Assembly: GCA_020725175.1 (NCBI GenBank)
Contig: DYFM01000014.1
Span: 1 to 34,378 of the forward strand
Origin: Candidatus Paceibacter sp.
GTDB taxonomy: Bacteria > Patescibacteriota > Patescibacteriia > Magasanikbacterales > UBA922
Length of the DNA stretch: 34,378 nt
Direction of reading: 5' to 3'
Shown: positions 30,507-34,378 of the stretch, piece by piece
How the letters are laid out: each line of letters begins with the position of its first letter
Numbering within the stretch: position 1 is the first letter of the stretch
Notes under the pieces: generated by a model
Databases searched by the model: none
Told to the model about the DNA's origin: nothing
The model's input: only the letters and a program-made list of their open reading frames with translations
Translations under genes and position numbers: made by a program

Positions 30507-31343
30507 ATGCTCGAGTTATTTACCTATCCGTTTATGCAGCGTGCCCTGGTGGCCGGTATCATTATCGCGCTACTTTTGGGCTGGCTCGGGGTATACGTCA
30601 TTAGTCGCAACATGAGTTTTGTGGGAGATGGGGTAGCTCACGCGTCACTTTCGGCGGTTGCTCTCGCAATTTTAGTCGGGTTCACCCCTCTGCCAACCGC
30701 GATTGTCTTTAGTATTCTCCTCGCTATCGCTATTCACGCGTTAAAACAAAAAAGCAGCATTTCATTTGATGCTGTTATTGGAATTTTGTTTACAACAGGA
30801 ATGGCGCTTGGTATTGTGCTCTTACAATTTCATGAGGGCTACGTTCCCGACTTGATGAGCTATCTGTTTGGAAACATTTTGACGATCAACACATCAGATC
30901 TCTGGTGGATGGCTGGAGTTGGAACACTCATTATTATCTTTTTGGCTACCGCCAGACGGCCGTTGGCTTTTTTGACCATAGATCCGGAAGGTTCTTCTCT
31001 TGCCGGAATCCCGACCAAACGAATTGACCTACTTCTGACAATCATGATTTCCCTCAGTGTTGTATTAAGTATTAAAATGATTGGTATCGTGCTTGTCAGC
31101 GCGCTCCTCATTCTTCCCAGTGCATCCGCCAAACTTCTCGCCCGGTCATTTCATCAGTTTTTAGTTTCCTCTATTATTTTGGCAGTCATCATGGTGCTGG
31201 TGGGAACTATCTTGTCATATGTACTTAATATGCCTACCAGCGCCATTATTGTTCTCTCCGGAACATGTATCTTTTTTGTGTCACTGTTCCTGGCACACCT
31301 TCGCTCTCTCGAAAAAAAAGAGAGTACCACTTCTTCATCATGA
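30507..31343 (+). CDS. znuB: Zinc ABC transporter permease ZnuB
   Basis: The 278-residue inner-membrane protein has about eight helices and belongs to the ABC-3 permease family. Typical segments are MQRALVAGIIIALLLGWLGV, NMSFVGDGVAHASLSAVALA (the conserved D-x-x-x-H region), and ITINTSDLWWM in the loop. LVSALLILPSASAKLLA comes near the end. With ZnuA and ZnuC it imports Zn2+. It is about 200 nt from znuC, an unusual gap for this operon, filled by dispersed repeat copy B. No new strong promoter is seen in the gap, so it is probably still read from the zur promoter. Confidence 0.93.
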   Translation: MLELFTYPFMQRALVAGIIIALLLGWLGVYVISRNMSFVGDGVAHASLSAVALAILVGFTPLPTAIVFSILLAIAIHALKQKSSISFDAVIGILFTTGMALGIVLLQFHEGYVPDLMSYLFGNILTINTSDLWWMAGVGTLIIIFLATARRPLAFLTIDPEGSSLAGIPTKRIDLLLTIMISLSVVLSIKMIGIVLVSALLILPSASAKLLARSFHQFLVSSIILAVIMVLVGTILSYVLNMPTSAIIVLSGTCIFFVSLFLAHLRSLEKKESTTSSS

Positions 31344-31378
31344 CAATCCGCACTTGTTGTTGTGCTACAAACAAATAA

Positions 31379-31396
31379 TCTATTCACGTGAATAGA
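31379..31396. repeat. Perfect 18-bp palindrome
   Basis: TCTATTCACGTGAATAGA reads the same on both strands. It lies between the converging znuB and nrdG genes, 35 bp after the znuB stop. Confidence 0.9.
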
Positions 31397-31413
31397 CCGC
31401 GGATTAGACAAAT

Positions 31414-31441
31414 ATAAATGGATTCGATCGAATCCGTTTAT
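31414..31441. repeat. 28-bp palindrome (16 bp perfect core)
   Basis: The core GGATTCGATCGAATCC (31420-31435) extends to 28 bp with one wobble pair. It lies 17 bp after the first palindrome. Neither has a good T-run, so neither is a typical terminator. Confidence 0.85.
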
Positions 31442-31491
31442 TATCTGTTTAAGCTGTTTAACCCGTATTTCTATTACGTTTCACCTACCAC

Positions 31492-32196
31492 TCAACTCCG
31501 TATCCCCACCTCCGCCACCACCGGCACAAACAGTTCTCGAATATCATACAGTTCAGATTCTGAAAAACCATGATAGTGTTCAAACGCCGGATCCAACGTT
31601 TTTTCCGGACGAAAATTTTGGAGAAAATATCGCCGCGCTCCTTCTACCAACACCGCCATTCCCTGAAGCACGTCTGGAGTGTGTACTTCTTTAATAATCG
31701 TAGAGCGAAACTCATGATCAATCCCATGATCTTTGATGAACGAAATCGCTTCTTGAATATGTGCCTCTCGAACTCGTGAACCCACGAGTTCTTTGTATTT
31801 TGGTAAAATCGTTTTGATATCCATTGCAACATAATCAACGAGACCGGTTTCTACAATCTTCTTAAGAATCTGTGGTGTGTTTCCATTGGAATCAAGCTTT
31901 ACCAAAAAACCCATCTCTTTTATTTTCTCGATAAACGGTAACAAATCACCCATAAGTGTTGGCTCTCCCCCGGTAATAACCACACCATCAAGCAACCCCT
32001 GGCGTTCTTCCAAAAACCGAAAGAAAGCTGCTTCCGGAATAAAACTATCTTTTATTTGCTCAATTTCTTCGGGCAAAACAAATTCCGGATTATGACAAAA
32101 TCCACAACGAAAGTTGCAGCCAGGCGTGAAAACGATACAGGCTGTTTTATCGGGATAGTCGAGCAGAGTGAATTGTTGAATGCCGCTTATCAACAT
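31492..32196 (-). CDS. nrdG: Anaerobic ribonucleotide reductase activating enzyme (radical SAM, NrdG type)
   Basis: This enzyme uses a 4Fe-4S cluster and S-adenosylmethionine to put the glycyl radical on NrdD. The 234-residue protein has the cluster motif GCNFRCGFC (Cys 27, 31 and 34). It also has the S-adenosylmethionine motifs VVITGGEPTL and VKLDSNGN, and DYVAMDIKT. It starts with FTLLDYPDKTACIVFTPGC, as in activases of the longer NrdG and PflA-like type. It is the last gene of a minus-strand set with nrdD, pyrD and the separate radical-domain gene, which supports this substrate. A tandem repeat and hairpin fill the 117-bp gap upstream. Confidence 0.9.
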   Translation of the reverse strand: MLISGIQQFTLLDYPDKTACIVFTPGCNFRCGFCHNPEFVLPEEIEQIKDSFIPEAAFFRFLEERQGLLDGVVITGGEPTLMGDLLPFIEKIKEMGFLVKLDSNGNTPQILKKIVETGLVDYVAMDIKTILPKYKELVGSRVREAHIQEAISFIKDHGIDHEFRSTIIKEVHTPDVLQGMAVLVEGARRYFLQNFRPEKTLDPAFEHYHGFSESELYDIRELFVPVVAEVGIRS

Positions 32197-32198
32197 AG

Positions 32199-32309
32199 TG
32201 AGTTAACAAGTTAACAAGTTTACAAGTTAACAAGTTTACAAGTTGACAAGTTTGTAAGTTGAAAATTGGCAAGCATCAATACTTGCCAACTTGCTAACTT
32301 ACAGACTTG
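32199..32309. repeat. Tandem and inverted repeat between the radical-domain gene and nrdG
   Basis: About seven units of 7-9 bp around ACAAGTT (32199-32260) are followed by an inverted partner. TTGGCAAG (32266-32273) pairs with CTTGCCAA (32282-32289), and CAAGTTTGTAAGTT (32247-32260) pairs partly with AACTTACAGACTTG (32296-32309). The whole forms a long hairpin directly after the stop codon at 32314. Confidence 0.85.
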
Positions 32310-32313
32310 CGAA

Positions 32314-32517
32314 CTAAACATCAGCATACTGTGCCATAAACGACTGATTGGCAGTGGCACATTCTACAAAATGTTTGCGAGAATAGTGTTCTGATTTTTT
32401 TCCAACATTAAAATGTGAAACGGGACGAAAATAGCCCATAACACGAGTCCACACTTCGCAGCGAGTGCGTTGTGATTGAACTACCTGAAGATCCTCTTGA
32501 CGTGTTCCTGTTTGCAT
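32314..32517 (-). CDS. Detached NrdD glycyl-radical domain
   Basis: The 67-residue protein matches the last segment of class III ribonucleotide reductases: RCEVWTRVMGYFRPVSHFN, then GKKSEHYSRKHFVE. In full-length NrdD the same segment (R-V-x-G-Y followed by R-P, N and GK) carries the glycine that holds the radical; here that is Gly28. The protein has no catalytic barrel. The NrdD frame at 34054 ends just before where this segment should be, so the two probably form one enzyme from two chains, as with the spare radical part of pyruvate formate-lyase (GrcA/YfiD). I chose the ATG at 32517; a TTG two codons earlier is possible. nrdG, its likely activator, is next on the same strand. Confidence 0.85.
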   Translation of the reverse strand: MQTGTRQEDLQVVQSQRTRCEVWTRVMGYFRPVSHFNVGKKSEHYSRKHFVECATANQSFMAQYADV

Positions 32518-32644
32518 AAGCAAATATATTATATGAATAAATTTTTAGTAATCATAATTAATCTTAGAGAACAAGCTACGGACAAGTCAAATAACAAATA
32601 GCAGATATCAGATAACATTTGTTTTTTAATTAACTAAGAAAAGC

Positions 32645-32671
32645 ATTTGTTATTTGTTATTTGTTATTTGT
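32645..32671. repeat. 7-bp tandem repeat at the pyrD stop
   Basis: Three to four units of TTATTTG, giving CAAATAA on the minus strand. The pyrD stop codon TAA (32664-32666) is part of one unit. Weaker copies continue to about 32590. Confidence 0.9.
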
Positions 32672-33794
32672 AGAAACTTCCCACCACCTCTGCAATACTT
32701 CCATGCCCATCTCTCTTCATCAATCGCACCAACCCTTGATTAATTTCAGATATCACTTGCGGACCACGATAGATCATTCCAGTAATGAGTTGAACTGCGT
32801 TTGCCCCTCGACGGATTTTTTCATAAGCATCTTCAGCCGTAAATACTCCGCCCACTCCGATAATAAACATTGAGCCATTTGTTTTCTGGTACACGTGGGA
32901 AATTAGTTCATTTGCTTTATTCTCCACACTCTTACCACTCAATCCTCCATAGTTCGGTAGGATGTTTTTTTCATCATCAGACAATTGATCACGCTTTTTT
33001 GTAAGGTTTGAACACACAAATCCGTCAACATGGTACTTTTTAGCAATCTCAATATTGATATCAATATCAGACAATGGAACATCCGGAGAAATTTTCAAAA
33101 AAACCGGTTTTGTTTTTTCTTCTTTCGAAAGTGCTTCAAGTAACAGTTCCAATTTGACCGGATCTGTAAACGGTTCACCACCAAAGGTATTGGGGCAACT
33201 GATATTGATAGTAAAGTAATTACCGATTCCGCGCGTTTGAAACGCCTTGTACACAGCCACGTAATCTTGAATCCCTGCTTCGGTTTCAACAGTCGCAGCA
33301 CTATTCGTTTTTGCAACACTTATCCCAATTGGTATTTGAAACTTCTTCCGAGACAGTCGCTCAGCAATTGCTTCACAACCATCATTTTTCAGACCGTAAT
33401 ACACCAGTAACGATTCTTTTTCTGGAACACGCCATAGTCTCGGTTTCGCGTTTCCCTCACACATCACCCCGGTGACTGAACCAACTTCTGCAAAACCAAA
33501 CCCAACGGACGGAAGAATATCTATGAGCTCAGCATTTTTATCAAACCCCGCTGCTAGACCAACTGGATTTTGCAATTCTAAATTCTTCCATTGCACATGC
33601 AACATCGGATGTTGATAGAAAAAAAGCCACATTACAATCTTTCTTCCCAAAGCACACCGACCCAACAACTTACCCGTTCGAATCATGCGATCATGAACAA
33701 CTTCCGGATCACGCTTGAAGAAAAATGGTTTGAGAATATGTTTATACATTGAACCAATGAACTTGTTTCGGATTGTGATCCATTGTTCGTACAT
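32664..33794 (-). CDS. pyrD: Dihydroorotate dehydrogenase, class 2 (quinone type)
   Basis: PyrD oxidises dihydroorotate to orotate in pyrimidine synthesis. The 376-residue protein has the N-terminal helical extension (about residues 1-65, with PEVVHDRMIRTGKLLG) that marks the membrane-bound class 2 enzymes. The FMN barrel follows: NPVGLAAGFDKNAELID, NISCPNTFGGEPF (Ser is the class 2 base), VFLKISPD, the GGLSG loop and GVGGVFTAEDAYEKI. It sits between the two parts of nrdD on the same strand, so deoxynucleotide and pyrimidine genes are grouped. Its stop lies in a 7-bp tandem repeat. Confidence 0.95.
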   Translation of the reverse strand: MYEQWITIRNKFIGSMYKHILKPFFFKRDPEVVHDRMIRTGKLLGRCALGRKIVMWLFFYQHPMLHVQWKNLELQNPVGLAAGFDKNAELIDILPSVGFGFAEVGSVTGVMCEGNAKPRLWRVPEKESLLVYYGLKNDGCEAIAERLSRKKFQIPIGISVAKTNSAATVETEAGIQDYVAVYKAFQTRGIGNYFTINISCPNTFGGEPFTDPVKLELLLEALSKEEKTKPVFLKISPDVPLSDIDINIEIAKKYHVDGFVCSNLTKKRDQLSDDEKNILPNYGGLSGKSVENKANELISHVYQKTNGSMFIIGVGGVFTAEDAYEKIRRGANAVQLITGMIYRGPQVISEINQGLVRLMKRDGHGSIAEVVGSFYK

Positions 33795-33853
33795 ATTTTT
33801 ACGTTAGCACTTTGGCACCTGAGCACAAGAACACTTCAAAACCCATTTTCAAT

Positions 33854-33878
33854 CCCCTTCTCTTTCAAAGAGAAGGGG
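33854..33878. repeat. 25-bp perfect palindrome
   Basis: Arms CCCCTTCTCTTT and AAAGAGAAGGGG around a single C. It stands in the 259-bp gap between pyrD and nrdD, which also holds a weaker CCCCT/AGGGG hairpin near 34001-34014. No gene is seen in the gap. Confidence 0.85.
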
Positions 33879-34053
33879 CAGGGAGGTGCATGCCCGCCTT
33901 GAGTGGGAGTTGCTTCGAAGCACAGAAAGGAAGTAACTGCCAAACCTTATTCATCCTCTGTAAAACAACTACCTGCCACTGAACGACCCCTTGCGTCCCC
34001 CTAGTAAGGGGAATTTTGTCCACGCTCAAACCTAAAGGCATGGGTTGCATTTT

Positions 34054-34378
34054 TTATTTCTCCGCCACTGCACTAATATAATCCTTTCGATATTCATCAT
34101 CAAATCTTAATCCATCCACAATCCCAAGTGCCTCATCACACTTTGGACAAAAATCCCATTCGCCGGTCAGGTAGCCATGTTTTGGACAAATAGAGAAAGT
34201 CGGTGTGATCGTAATGTATGGCAACCGGAAATTGGTCAACACTTTTCGAACCAAATTTTTACACGCTTCAGTACTGCTCACTTTTTCACTCATGTAACAG
34301 TGTAAGACTGTTCCACCAGTGTATTTTGTTTGCAACTTGTCTTGCAACTTCAATGCTTCAAATACATCATCAGTATAC
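34054..34378 (-). CDS. nrdD: Anaerobic ribonucleotide reductase NrdD, 3' end only; lacks the radical segment
   Basis: The frame is open to the window edge, so only the last 107 codons are present. They match the end of the NrdD barrel: YTDDVFEALKLQDKLQTKYT, then PYITITPTFSICPKHGYLTG, and the zinc site C-P-K-H and FCPKC. In usual NrdD proteins a short stretch then leads to the glycyl-radical segment. Here the frame instead ends GLRFDDEYRKDYISAVAEK and a TAA at 34056-34054, with no R-V-x-G-Y motif. That motif is encoded separately at 32314-32517. I see no leftover radical-segment coding between 33795 and 34053 in any frame, so a simple frameshift does not explain the loss. The enzyme reduces ribonucleoside triphosphates without oxygen. 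Confidence 0.9.
   Translation of the reverse strand, partial: YTDDVFEALKLQDKLQTKYTGGTVLHCYMSEKVSSTEACKNLVRKVLTNFRLPYITITPTFSICPKHGYLTGEWDFCPKCDEALGIVDGLRFDDEYRKDYISAVAEK

Noticed and set aside
32199-32309. Possible CRISPR array
   Set aside because: Units are 7-9 bp and contiguous, without spacers, and no cas genes are present anywhere in the window.
34054-34056. Frameshift as the cause of the short NrdD end
   Set aside because: No radical-segment residues can be read in any frame downstream of 34054, and the missing segment exists intact 1.5 kb away with its own start codon.

Overview
The window looks like a chromosomal segment of a Patescibacteria (CPR) member that uses the standard code: TGA is a real stop, for example in the PH-domain gene and in znuC. 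This placement is inferred from gene content, not from a marker gene. The hints are small AT-rich genes, few Shine-Dalgarno sites, several promoters whose -10 box sits only about 10-14 nt before an ATG, and large surface proteins with CARDB, Ig-like and peptidoglycan-binding modules. Two SET-domain proteins, a DUF3175 remnant and a DUF6671 protein fit the same picture.

Layout. 0-3.7 kb: rsmE preceded by a PsiE-like membrane gene, a DUF1761 gene, a 34-residue cysteine-rich mini-protein, a bacterial PH-domain protein and a CARDB surface protein. 3.9-14.2 kb: a copper region. It holds csoR, a small HMA chaperone and copA behind a promoter with a CsoR-type palindrome, then DoxX, an HMA/SafE/cupredoxin fusion, a small Cys/His membrane protein, a rhodanese and a DUF4396 protein. 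Two duplicated surface-protein genes sit inside it; one has ATA where its paralogue has the ATG start. 14.2-18 kb: a SET protein, a DUF3175 pseudogene and a 994-residue surface protein. 18-20.3 kb: a membrane-anchored YceI protein, then metK behind a SAM-I-type riboswitch and an intrinsic terminator. 20.3-27.5 kb: a CxxC zinc-ribbon protein, an LCP-family protein, DUF3008, conserved unknowns, DUF6671, Sua5, a DUF2975/XRE pair, a cold shock protein and a second SET protein.

27.5-31.4 kb: tRNA-Asn, preceded on the same strand by a short transcription unit that encodes a 20-residue peptide with six consecutive Asn codons and ends in a terminator. This looks like an attenuator. Next comes a zinc module (Fur/Zur-family regulator, znuA, znuC, znuB), in which a dispersed repeat separates znuC from znuB. 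31.4-34.4 kb: an anaerobic ribonucleotide reductase locus read on the minus strand. Its order is nrdD (3' end only, running off the window), pyrD, a separate 67-residue gene carrying the glycyl-radical segment, and nrdG. The nrdD reading frame ends without that segment, so the enzyme appears to be split.

Sequence texture. Short tandem repeats of 6-9 bp lie directly at the stop codons of rsmE, pyrD and the radical-domain gene and in the metK leader. A dispersed repeat of about 145-165 bp occurs twice nearly complete and once as a fragment. I see no CRISPR array, insertion sequence, rRNA or replication origin. The strongest candidates for new biology are the split NrdD with a detached radical domain and the Asn-codon leader ahead of tRNA-Asn.
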